A stretch of 64,000 nucleotides of DNA, taken from positions 9,909-73,908 of the forward strand of contig DIBR01000034.1 in NCBI GenBank assembly GCA_002415025.1. Reading direction: 5' to 3'. Below the pieces are notes generated by a model, which did not search any database, was not told the DNA's origin, and saw nothing but the letters and a program-made list of their open reading frames with translations. Positions 17,345 to 25,268 of this stretch are shown in pieces (position 1 is the stretch's first letter; every line of letters begins with the position of its first letter). This DNA comes from Spongiibacteraceae bacterium UBA5047 (GTDB lineage Bacteria > Pseudomonadota > Gammaproteobacteria > Pseudomonadales > Spongiibacteraceae). The position numbers were made by a program, and so were the translations under genes.

Positions 17345-18685
17345 ATGTTGAAGAAAGTAGTTATTGCCAACCGTGGAGAAATTGCGCTGCGGATATTGCG
17401 TGCCTGCAAGGAGCTGGGCATCAAGACGGTTGCCGTGCACTCCCAGGCCGACAAGGATCTGATGCACGTTCGCCTCGCTGACGAGTCAGTCTGTATCGGC
17501 CCGGCCTCCTCAGCGGAAAGCTATCTGAATGGCCCCGCGATTATTTCTGCCGCCGAAGTAACCGACGCCGTCGGCATTCACCCCGGCTACGGCTTTCTCG
17601 CGGAAAACGCGGACTTTGCCGAGCAGGTTGAGAACAGCGGCTTCGTGTTTATTGGCCCCAAGGCCGATGTAATCCGCTTGATGGGCGACAAAGTGTCGGC
17701 GATCAAATCCATGAAACAGGCGGGCGTACCCACGGTGCCCGGCTCCGATGGCCCCCTGACCGACGACGGTGAGCGCACCCAGGCGATTGCCCGAAAAATC
17801 GGTTATCCGGTGATCATTAAGGCGGCAGCCGGTGGCGGCGGTCGCGGTATGCGCGTAGTGCATAGCGAGGCGGCGCTGCTCAACGCGGTATTCGTAACGC
17901 AATCCGAGGCCAAGGCCGCCTTTGGCGATGGCACCGTGTACCTGGAAAAATTTCTGGGAAACCCGCGTCACGTCGAAATTCAGGTTTTGGCAGACGGTCA
18001 GGGCCACGCCATTCACCTCAATGGCCGCGACTGCTCACTGCAGCGTCGCCACCAGAAAGTACTGGAAGAAGCCCCGCCGCCCTGCATTGACCAGAAGGCA
18101 CTGAACGATACTGCCGAAGCCTGCGTGGATGCCTGTAAAAAAATCGGCTATCGCGGCGCGGGTACTTTCGAGTTCCTGTACGAAGACGGACAGTTCTTTT
18201 TTATCGAAATGAACACCCGCATCCAAGTCGAACACCCGGTAACCGAAATGATTACCGGCATCGACCTGATCAAGTGGCAACTGCGCATTGCCGCCGGTGA
18301 AAAATTATCTTTGACCCAGGACGACATCGTCGTGAAAGGTCACGCCTTTGAGTGCCGCATTAATGCCGAAGATCCGCGCACCTTCTTGCCCTGCCCGGGT
18401 AAAGTGACTCACTACCATGCCCCCGGTGGTTTTGGCGTGCGGGTAGACTCACACCTTTACAGCGGCTATACCGTCCCCCCCTATTACGACTCCATGATCG
18501 GCAAGGTGATCACCTACGGTGAAAACCGCGAGATCGCCTTGGCGCGCATGCAGCACGCACTGGAAGAACTGGTGGTAGAAGGCATTCGCACCAACATTGA
18601 CCTGCACAAGGATCTGGTACGAGATGGCGAATTCCGCAAAGGCGGGATAAGCATTCACTACCTGGAAAAGAAACTTCAAGACTGA
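17345..18685 (+). CDS. accC: Biotin carboxylase subunit of acetyl-CoA carboxylase
   Basis: ATP-grasp enzyme carboxylating biotin on AccB. 446 residues. Seen: N-terminal KVVIANRGEIALRILRA, HPGYGFLAEN, the glycine-rich ATP lid KAAAGGGGRGMRVV, EMNTRIQVEHPVTE with catalytic residues, and a C-terminal GKVITYGENREIALARM. Usual length, no irregularities. Confidence 0.97.
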   Translation: MLKKVVIANRGEIALRILRACKELGIKTVAVHSQADKDLMHVRLADESVCIGPASSAESYLNGPAIISAAEVTDAVGIHPGYGFLAENADFAEQVENSGFVFIGPKADVIRLMGDKVSAIKSMKQAGVPTVPGSDGPLTDDGERTQAIARKIGYPVIIKAAAGGGGRGMRVVHSEAALLNAVFVTQSEAKAAFGDGTVYLEKFLGNPRHVEIQVLADGQGHAIHLNGRDCSLQRRHQKVLEEAPPPCIDQKALNDTAEACVDACKKIGYRGAGTFEFLYEDGQFFFIEMNTRIQVEHPVTEMITGIDLIKWQLRIAAGEKLSLTQDDIVVKGHAFECRINAEDPRTFLPCPGKVTHYHAPGGFGVRVDSHLYSGYTVPPYYDSMIGKVITYGENREIALARMQHALEELVVEGIRTNIDLHKDLVRDGEFRKGGISIHYLEKKLQD

Positions 18686-18699
18686 AGACCTTCTATTCA

Positions 18700-18755
18700 T
18701 GTGGGAGCCCGCCCTGCGGGCGAACGATCGTTCGCGAGCATGAACAGCTCCCACA
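18700..18755. repeat. REP-like intergenic hairpin
   Basis: Nested inverted repeats between accC and prmA: outer arms TGTGGGAGC / GCTCCCACA (18700-18708, 18747-18755), an inner GCCCGC-CCT-GCGGGC stem (18707-18721) and a 16-bp palindrome GCGAACGATCGTTCGC (18720-18735). The head TGTGGGAGCCCGCCCTGCGG resembles pseudomonad REP elements and matches copies at 46,606-46,783. Confidence 0.7.
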
Positions 18756-18788
18756 CACCCCTCCCTACAGACAATGTGAGACCGCGCC

Positions 18789-19694
18789 ATGCCCTGGCTA
18801 CAACTATCGTTCGACGCCAATCGCGATAGCGCCGAAGCGCTGGAAGATGCCCTGCTGGACGTCGGTGCCGCTGCCGTTACTCTGCAAGACAATGCCGACC
18901 AGCCGCTCTACGAACCCGGCCTCAACGAGCGACCGGTGTGGAACCTGACCCGCGTAACCGGTCTGTTTGATGCGACCACTGACATGCCCTCAACACTGGC
19001 TGCACTCGCTGCAGCTTATGACCACGACTTGCCCGCCCAGCGGCTGGAAATTCTGGAAGACAAAGACTGGGAACGGGAATGGATGACCCACTACCACCCC
19101 ATCCAATGCGGTCAACGCTTATGGGTCTGCCCCAGCTGGCGAGAACCGGTCGACAGTCAGGCGGTTAACCTCAAGCTCGACCCCGGTCTGGCCTTTGGCA
19201 CCGGCACTCACCCCACCACATTCCTCTGCCTGGGCTGGCTGGACAGCCAAACACTCGATATGGAGCATGTGGTCGACTACGGCTGCGGCTCCGGCATTCT
19301 AGGCATTGCTGCGCTGCTGCTGGGCGCCAGGGAAGTGACGGCGATCGACAATGACCCGCAGGCGCTGGTCGCCACCCGCGACAACCTGCAGCGCAATGCG
19401 CTCGCCGATGATCGTCTGCACTGCTACCTCCCGGAGCAGGCGCCCAAGCCCGCCGAGCACAGGGCAGACGTGGTCGTCGCCAACATCCTCGCAGGCCCAC
19501 TGGTAGAACTGGCCCCCAAACTGGCCGCCTACCTGCTTCCCGGCGGTCGCATTGTCTTGTCCGGAATACTGCTGGAACAGGCCTCAACCATCACCGAACG
19601 CTATAGCACCTGGTTCGAGGACCTGAAAACAGAAGAAAAAGAGGGATGGTGTTGCATTTCCGGCATTCGCAATTCCACAAACGCCGACGGATAA
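18789..19694 (+). CDS. prmA: Ribosomal protein L11 methyltransferase
   Basis: SAM-dependent methyltransferase trimethylating lysines of L11. 301 residues. An N-terminal substrate domain (WLQLSFDANRDSAEALEDAL) is followed by LDPGLAFGTGTHPTT and the SAM motif VVDYGCGSGILGIAAL, then VVANILAGPLVELAP, the family's NPPY-like motif IV. Sits in the accBC-prmA block. Confidence 0.96.
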   Translation: MPWLQLSFDANRDSAEALEDALLDVGAAAVTLQDNADQPLYEPGLNERPVWNLTRVTGLFDATTDMPSTLAALAAAYDHDLPAQRLEILEDKDWEREWMTHYHPIQCGQRLWVCPSWREPVDSQAVNLKLDPGLAFGTGTHPTTFLCLGWLDSQTLDMEHVVDYGCGSGILGIAALLLGAREVTAIDNDPQALVATRDNLQRNALADDRLHCYLPEQAPKPAEHRADVVVANILAGPLVELAPKLAAYLLPGGRIVLSGILLEQASTITERYSTWFEDLKTEEKEGWCCISGIRNSTNADG

Positions 19695-19734
19695 CTTACA
19701 CTTCCCTCCACTTTCATCCGCATGAGGAGTGGCT

Positions 19735-20775
19735 ATGGCGGCCAAGGCCACCAGGTGTCCACACTGCCAAACCAGCTTTCGCGTTACCGAGTCCCAGTTG
19801 GCAACCGCCAGAGGCCTGGTACGCTGCGGTGCCTGCCTGGAAGTGTTTACCGCCAGCGACCACTGGATAGAAACCGAACCGGCGCAACAACCCACGGCTA
19901 TTGCCAGCCCAACAGAACCTGTCATCGCCGACGATGACGTTCTTTTCGATGACGACAACGGCCTGCCCGACGAGGAGCAGCCCTCCGCGCAACAAGATCA
20001 CAGCCTCAGCGAGCCTGACGAGACACAATTCGACTCACATCGGGATGACGACTCCGCCGCCGTCGACAACGACCCCGGCGACAATGACCATGAAATCGGC
20101 CAGGAAGCGGCGCCGGAACAGCCAGCGATAGAATTCACCCCGTCCATCGCGGACAATGAATCCTTTGCAGAGGAGCAACCGGACCTCGATTTTAGCGGGC
20201 GCGATGATCAGGAAAATAGCGCCGACAACGACCCGCTACTCTTTCAAAGCCGGCGTTCACTGCAAATCAGCCGCCAGCAACTCGGCTGGGGCCTGCTGTC
20301 GCTTGCGGCTGTACTGTGTCTGTCCGCACAACTCATATACAACCATTTCGACCAACTCGCCCAATCAAGCTATCGCCCCCAGCTGGCCAAACTGTGTGAT
20401 ACGGTGAACTTTTTCGGCTCAGCCCAGCCCTGCCAGCTGCCACCGCCGCAAAACCTGACGCTTATCAGCTCGCGCGGACTGAATATCTATTCCCACCCCA
20501 GATTTGCTAACAGCCTGCTTGTCGATGTGCTGATCGAAAACCGGGCCGTCTTCGAGCAACCCTTTCCGGTGATCGAACTGGAGTTTCAAGACCAGAATGG
20601 CCGGTCAGTTGCACTGCGCCGTTTCGCACCCAGCGAATATCTCGCCGGGGAGCTTCGCGGCATGGAATTTATGCCCAGCCGACAAACGGTGCATATCAAT
20701 ATAAGCATCCTCGACCCCGGCACAACAGCGGTCAATTACGAAATGCAGTTCCACCCGGCCAACAGCAAAAGCTAA
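19735..20775 (+). CDS. MJ0042 zinc-ribbon / DUF3426 membrane protein
   Basis: 346 residues from ATG at 19735 (GAGGAG at 19724-19729). An N-terminal zinc ribbon has CPHC and CGAC pairs with SFRVTESQLATARGLVRC between them, the MJ0042 pattern. A very acidic, low-complexity linker (about 45-165) leads to one membrane helix (LGWGLLSLAAVLCLSAQLIY) and a periplasmic DUF3426-type domain. Function unknown. Positioned between prmA and dusB as in many pseudomonads. Confidence 0.82.
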   Translation: MAAKATRCPHCQTSFRVTESQLATARGLVRCGACLEVFTASDHWIETEPAQQPTAIASPTEPVIADDDVLFDDDNGLPDEEQPSAQQDHSLSEPDETQFDSHRDDDSAAVDNDPGDNDHEIGQEAAPEQPAIEFTPSIADNESFAEEQPDLDFSGRDDQENSADNDPLLFQSRRSLQISRQQLGWGLLSLAAVLCLSAQLIYNHFDQLAQSSYRPQLAKLCDTVNFFGSAQPCQLPPPQNLTLISSRGLNIYSHPRFANSLLVDVLIENRAVFEQPFPVIELEFQDQNGRSVALRRFAPSEYLAGELRGMEFMPSRQTVHINISILDPGTTAVNYEMQFHPANSKS

Positions 20776-20896
20776 CCCGGCGCGCCGGCCCGTTATACTG
20801 GTTAAAAGATAAACACAAGTCTTTATCGACCGTCCGCAAGATAGTATCATTGCGCCTCATTTTTTCGCGGGTTTCCGCTGCTTCGCAGGACCGACC

Positions 20897-21889
20897 ATGA
20901 TCCGGATAGGCCATTTCAGCTTGCCAGGCAGGGCCGTTCTCGCTCCTATGGCCGGCGTCACAGATTTGCCCTTCAGGCGGATATGTCGGCAGTTTGGTGC
21001 CAGCCTGACCGTGTCGGAGATGGTGATTAGCAACGCCGAACTGCGCGATAGTCGAAAGACCCGCCTGCGGCTTGCCCACGACGATGGCGCACCCAAAGCA
21101 GTGCAAATCGCCGGGGCAGACCCGGCCGAAATGGCCGCTGCGGCGAAATACAACGAAACGCTAGGCGCCGAATTGATTGATATCAATATGGGCTGCCCGG
21201 CAAAGAAGGTCTGTCGGCGCGAGGCGGGGTCGGCATTACTGCGAGACCCTGCTCTGGTTAAGGCCATACTGGAGGCGGTTGTCTCCGCAGTATCGGTGCC
21301 AGTCACCCTGAAATTTCGAACCGGCTGGTCACCCGAACATCGTAATGGCGTTGAAATTGCCGCCATTGCCGAAGACGCGGGCATTCAGTCACTGGCAGTG
21401 CATGGCCGAACACGGGCCTGTCGCTACAACGGACAGGCAGAATACGACACGATCGCCGCCATCAAGCAGCGAGTGAGCCTGCCGGTATTCGCCAATGGTG
21501 ACATATGCACACCGCAGCAGGCGCGCGATGTACTGGCATACACCGGAGCCGATGGTGTCATGATTGGCCGGGGCGCGCAGGGCCGCCCCTGGTTGTTTCG
21601 CGAGATCAACCATTATCTGGCCACGGGAGAATTGGCCGAGCCGGTCTCCCGACAAGAATTTTGCACAACGCTGGAAAGCCATGTGCGCGCTCTGCATCAG
21701 TTCTACGGTGAACGGCAGGGCCTGAAAATAGCCCGCAAGCACCTGTCCTGGTACTTGCAGGGTACCGCGGGAACAGAATCAGTACGCAAGCACTTCAACG
21801 GATTGCTGAGTGCGCGTGAACAGTTGGACGCCATCGAGGCTTTTGCCGAAGGTTGGCAGCAGTACGACACAGGGGAAATTGCAGCATGA
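20897..21889 (+). CDS. dusB: tRNA-dihydrouridine synthase B
   Basis: FMN enzyme reducing uridine in the tRNA D-loop. 330 residues: LAPMAGVTDLPFRRICR at the N-terminus, the catalytic-cysteine motif MGCPAKKVCRREAGSALL (about 97-114), HGRTR and GDICTP FMN-binding loops, and DGVMIGRGAQGRPWL. Overlaps fis by 4 bases (ATGA), the classical dusB-fis operon. Confidence 0.96.
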   Translation: MIRIGHFSLPGRAVLAPMAGVTDLPFRRICRQFGASLTVSEMVISNAELRDSRKTRLRLAHDDGAPKAVQIAGADPAEMAAAAKYNETLGAELIDINMGCPAKKVCRREAGSALLRDPALVKAILEAVVSAVSVPVTLKFRTGWSPEHRNGVEIAAIAEDAGIQSLAVHGRTRACRYNGQAEYDTIAAIKQRVSLPVFANGDICTPQQARDVLAYTGADGVMIGRGAQGRPWLFREINHYLATGELAEPVSRQEFCTTLESHVRALHQFYGERQGLKIARKHLSWYLQGTAGTESVRKHFNGLLSAREQLDAIEAFAEGWQQYDTGEIAA

Positions 21890-22188
21890 GTGCAAGCGCA
21901 GAAACAAAACTGGAACTGGTAGACAATACCCGTACCGACACCTTCGCGGCGATTGCAGAATCGCAATCACTGCGTGAAAACGTCGCAGTCGCGGTTAAAA
22001 ACTACTTCGACCAACTCGACGGCCAGGACGTTACCGACGTCTACGAAATGGTCCTGTCGGAAGTTGAGGCACCACTGCTTGAGAAAGTAATGAGCTACAC
22101 CCGCAATAACCAAACCCGCGCATCTCAATTGCTCGGGCTCAATCGTGGCACATTGCGTAAAAAGCTCAAAAAATACGGGCTGCTGTAG
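21886..22188 (+). CDS. fis: DNA-binding protein Fis
   Basis: Nucleoid-associated dimer that bends DNA and activates rRNA/tRNA promoters. 100 residues from the ATG that overlaps the dusB stop. The C-terminal helix-turn-helix reads LLGLNRGTLRKKLKKYGLL, nearly the textbook Fis sequence, after a dimerisation helix. Expression is likely tied to dusB. Confidence 0.96.
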   Translation: MSASAETKLELVDNTRTDTFAAIAESQSLRENVAVAVKNYFDQLDGQDVTDVYEMVLSEVEAPLLEKVMSYTRNNQTRASQLLGLNRGTLRKKLKKYGLL

Positions 22189-22238
22189 GCATCCCTTCAC
22201 CCTTCAATTCACGTATCAGACAAGGTAACTGAGCTTCA

Positions 22239-23816
22239 ATGAGCACAGCAGAGCAACCGCGCCCCGTAAAGCGTGCCCTCATCAGCGTTTCAGACAAAAA
22301 TGGCATTGTAGATTTTGCGCGTGGCCTGCGCCAACGCCAGGTTGAATTACTGTCAACCGGCGGCACCTTCCGCCTTCTGCAGGAAAACGGCATTGAGGTT
22401 CGCGAAGTCTCGGACTACACCGGCTTTCCCGAGATGATGGACGGCCGCGTTAAAACCCTGCACCCCAAAGTGCATGGCGGCATTCTCGGCCGTCGCGGCA
22501 CCGACGACAGCATAATGACCGAGCATGGCATCGCCGCCATCGACATGGTTGTTGTCAATCTCTATCCCTTCGAGAAAACAGTCGCCAACGCCGATTGCTC
22601 GCTGGAAGATGCCATTGAGAATATCGATATTGGCGGCCCCACCATGGTTCGCGCGGCAGCCAAGAATCACCGCGATGTGACCATTGTTGTGAACGCCTCG
22701 GACTACACTCGCGTGTTGGAAGAACTCGATAGCAACGCGGGCTCCACAAGCTATCAAACGCGCTTTGACCTGGCCATTCGTGCCTACGAACATACCGCAG
22801 CCTATGACGGCGCCATTGCCAATTACTTTGGCCGTCTGGTTGAAGGCGGCAGCGAGCAGTTTCCCCGCACCTTCAACACCCAGTTCAGCAAACAACAGGA
22901 ACTGCGCTACGGCGAAAACTCGCACCAGGGCAGCGCCTTCTATGTCGAAAAGAGCCCGCCCGCCGGCTCCATTGCCAGCGCCCGCCAACTGCAAGGCAAG
23001 GAATTGTCCTACAACAATATCGCCGATACCGATGCAGCGCTGGAAACCGTAAAGCTGTTCGACCAGCCTGCCTGCGTTATCGTCAAGCACGCCAACCCTT
23101 GTGGCGTTGCTGTAGCCGCAAGCCTGAGCGAAGCCTACGACAAGGCCTTTGCCACAGACCCCGAGTCAGCCTTTGGCGGCATCATCGCCTTCAACCGCGA
23201 ACTCGATGGCGCAACTGCCGCCGCCATCTGTGAGCGTCAATTTGTCGAAGTGATTATTGCCCCGTCGGTCTCTGACGAGGCTGTTGCGGTGGTGACCGCC
23301 AAGAAAAACGTGCGCTTGCTAAGTTGTGGTGCGTGGGACAGCAGCACCGCCGCTTTTGATTACAAACGCGTGACCGGCGGCCTGCTGGTTCAGGATCGCG
23401 ACCTGGGCATGGTCGGCGCTTCCGACCTGAAAATCGTCAGCAAAAAACAACCCACAGCCGATGAAATTGCCGACATGTTGTTCACCTGGAAAGTGGCAAA
23501 AATGGTCAAATCCAACGCCATTGTCTATGGCAAGGATGGTCGCACCATTGGTGTTGGTGCCGGACAAATGAGCCGCGTCAATTCAGCGCGCATAGCTGCC
23601 ATCAAGGCCGAGCATGCGAAGCTGGAAGTGAAAGGATCGGTGATGGCCTCAGACGCCTTTTTCCCCTTCCGAGACGGCATCGACAATGCCGCTGCCGTGG
23701 GCATCAGCTGCGTCATTCAGCCCGGTGGTTCTATTCGCGATGACGAAGTTATTGCTGCAGCCGACGAACACGGCATGGCAATGCTCTTTACCGGAATGCG
23801 GCATTTTAAACATTAG
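22239..23816 (+). CDS. purH: Bifunctional AICAR transformylase / IMP cyclohydrolase
   Basis: Last two steps of IMP synthesis. 525 residues. N-terminal MGS-like cyclohydrolase domain (ALISVSDKNGIVDFARGL, STGGTFRLL, GRVKTLHPKVHGG) followed by the transformylase domain with RYGENSHQ, GKELSYNN, KHANPCGVA and the C-terminal DAFFPFRDGIDNAA. Ends GMRHFKH. Follows fis by 50 bases and precedes purD. Confidence 0.97.
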   Translation: MSTAEQPRPVKRALISVSDKNGIVDFARGLRQRQVELLSTGGTFRLLQENGIEVREVSDYTGFPEMMDGRVKTLHPKVHGGILGRRGTDDSIMTEHGIAAIDMVVVNLYPFEKTVANADCSLEDAIENIDIGGPTMVRAAAKNHRDVTIVVNASDYTRVLEELDSNAGSTSYQTRFDLAIRAYEHTAAYDGAIANYFGRLVEGGSEQFPRTFNTQFSKQQELRYGENSHQGSAFYVEKSPPAGSIASARQLQGKELSYNNIADTDAALETVKLFDQPACVIVKHANPCGVAVAASLSEAYDKAFATDPESAFGGIIAFNRELDGATAAAICERQFVEVIIAPSVSDEAVAVVTAKKNVRLLSCGAWDSSTAAFDYKRVTGGLLVQDRDLGMVGASDLKIVSKKQPTADEIADMLFTWKVAKMVKSNAIVYGKDGRTIGVGAGQMSRVNSARIAAIKAEHAKLEVKGSVMASDAFFPFRDGIDNAAAVGISCVIQPGGSIRDDEVIAAADEHGMAMLFTGMRHFKH

Positions 23817-23820
23817 GGGC

Positions 23821-23943
23821 TTGGTCGGATGTCGGGCGCTAGACGTCTGACGCCGCGGCTGCGCCGCGAGAACGACTACGCACATACTTAAGGGATTACC
23901 GGGTTCGCCTTTAGCGTCCGACGTCAGACATCCGACGTCAGAC
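23821..23943. repeat. Intergenic repeat cluster between purH and purD
   Basis: Contains a tandem 13-mer TCCGACGTCAGAC at 23917-23929 and 23931-23943, and, at the left end, related inverted material GTCGGATGTCGGGCG...AGACGTCTGACG, with a small GCCGCGGC...GCCGCG stem between. Similar words (CGTCGGGC/GCCCGACG at 12,137; GTGTCTGACATCC at 29,862) occur in other gaps, so this looks like a dispersed repeat family. It is not coding. Confidence 0.55.
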
Positions 23944-23990
23944 CACTCGCTACAGAGCAATGCGACCCCAGCTTACAACTAAGGTAAACA

Positions 23991-25268
23991 ATGAAAATCC
24001 TAATCATTGGCAGCGGCGGACGCGAGCATGCACTGGCATGGAAAGCTGCACAGTCGGCTAATGTCAGTCAGGTCTTTGTCGCTCCCGGCAATGCCGGCAC
24101 GGCACGCGAAAACAAAATAAAAAACGTTGCTATCGACGTGATGGATTTTGAAGGCCTCGCCAATTTTGCCAAGCAGGAGCATGTGAGCCTGACCATTATT
24201 GGCCCCGAAGCACCGCTGGTTGAAGGCATCGTCGATTATTTCCAGAAACGGGGCCTCAGTTGCTTCGGCCCCAGCAAGGGTGCATCACAACTTGAAGGCT
24301 CCAAGGCCTTCACCAAAGATTTTCTCGCCCGTCACAAAATTCCCACAGCGGATTATCAGAACTTTACTGATGTCGAACCTGCACTCGCTTACATCCGCAA
24401 AATGGGCGCACCGATTGTAGTTAAAGCAGACGGTCTGGCCGCAGGTAAAGGCGTTATCGTCGCCGAAACCGTCGAGCAAGCGGAAGAGGCGGTACGCGAC
24501 ATGCTATCGGGCAATGCCTTTGGCGAGGCGGGTTGTCGGGTGGTAATTGAAGAGTTTCTCGAAGGCGAAGAAGCCAGTTTTATCGTGCTTGTTGATGGCG
24601 AGAACGTTGTGCCCATGGCAACCAGCCAGGACCATAAGCGTGTCGGCGATGGCGATACCGGCCCCAATACCGGCGGCATGGGCGCATACTCGCCCGCACC
24701 TGTGGTAACGCCGGTTATACACCAGCGCATTATGGACCAGGTGATTATGCCCACGGTTCAGGGCATGGCCTCAGAAGGACATCGCTATGTTGGCTTTTTA
24801 TATGCGGGTCTGATGATTTCCGACGATGGCAAACCCAAAGTCATTGAGTTTAATTGTCGCTTTGGCGACCCGGAAACCCAACCCATCATGTTGCGTCTGC
24901 GCTCCGATTTTATCGCTCTGATTCATGCGGCGCTTGATGGCAAGCTCAAGGATTACCGGATTCAGTGGGACTCTCGCAAAGCCGTCGGCGTGGTACTTGC
25001 CGCAGGCGGATACCCCGGCAGCTACGAGAAAGGCAAGGCCATCAGCTTGCCTGACAACAGCGACGATGCCAAAGTATTTCACGCCGGCACAGCGTTAGAC
25101 GGCGATGCGGTTGTGACGAATGGCGGCCGCGTGCTCTGCGCCACTGCGCTGGGCTTCAGCGTAACCGAGGCACAACAAAAAGCGTATCAACTGGCAGAAA
25201 AAATCACCTGGGACGGTGTTTATTATCGCAAGGATATTGGCTACCGGGCTATCGCGCGGGAAAGCTAG
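23991..25268 (+). CDS. purD: Phosphoribosylamine-glycine ligase (GAR synthetase)
   Basis: ATP-grasp ligase of purine synthesis. 425 residues: IGSGGREHALAWK at the N-terminus, ATP-binding VKADGLAAGKGVIV, EEFLEGEEASFIVLVDG, DHKRVGDGDTGPNTGGMGAYSP (signature), and FNCRFGDPETQ. Normal length. The next gene begins within or just after its 3' end. Confidence 0.97.
   Translation: MKILIIGSGGREHALAWKAAQSANVSQVFVAPGNAGTARENKIKNVAIDVMDFEGLANFAKQEHVSLTIIGPEAPLVEGIVDYFQKRGLSCFGPSKGASQLEGSKAFTKDFLARHKIPTADYQNFTDVEPALAYIRKMGAPIVVKADGLAAGKGVIVAETVEQAEEAVRDMLSGNAFGEAGCRVVIEEFLEGEEASFIVLVDGENVVPMATSQDHKRVGDGDTGPNTGGMGAYSPAPVVTPVIHQRIMDQVIMPTVQGMASEGHRYVGFLYAGLMISDDGKPKVIEFNCRFGDPETQPIMLRLRSDFIALIHAALDGKLKDYRIQWDSRKAVGVVLAAGGYPGSYEKGKAISLPDNSDDAKVFHAGTALDGDAVVTNGGRVLCATALGFSVTEAQQKAYQLAEKITWDGVYYRKDIGYRAIARES

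Noticed and set aside
19930..20260. Acidic low-complexity DNA as a possible repeat array
   Set aside because: It codes for the acidic linker of the zinc-ribbon/DUF3426 protein in a continuous frame, with no regular DNA period.
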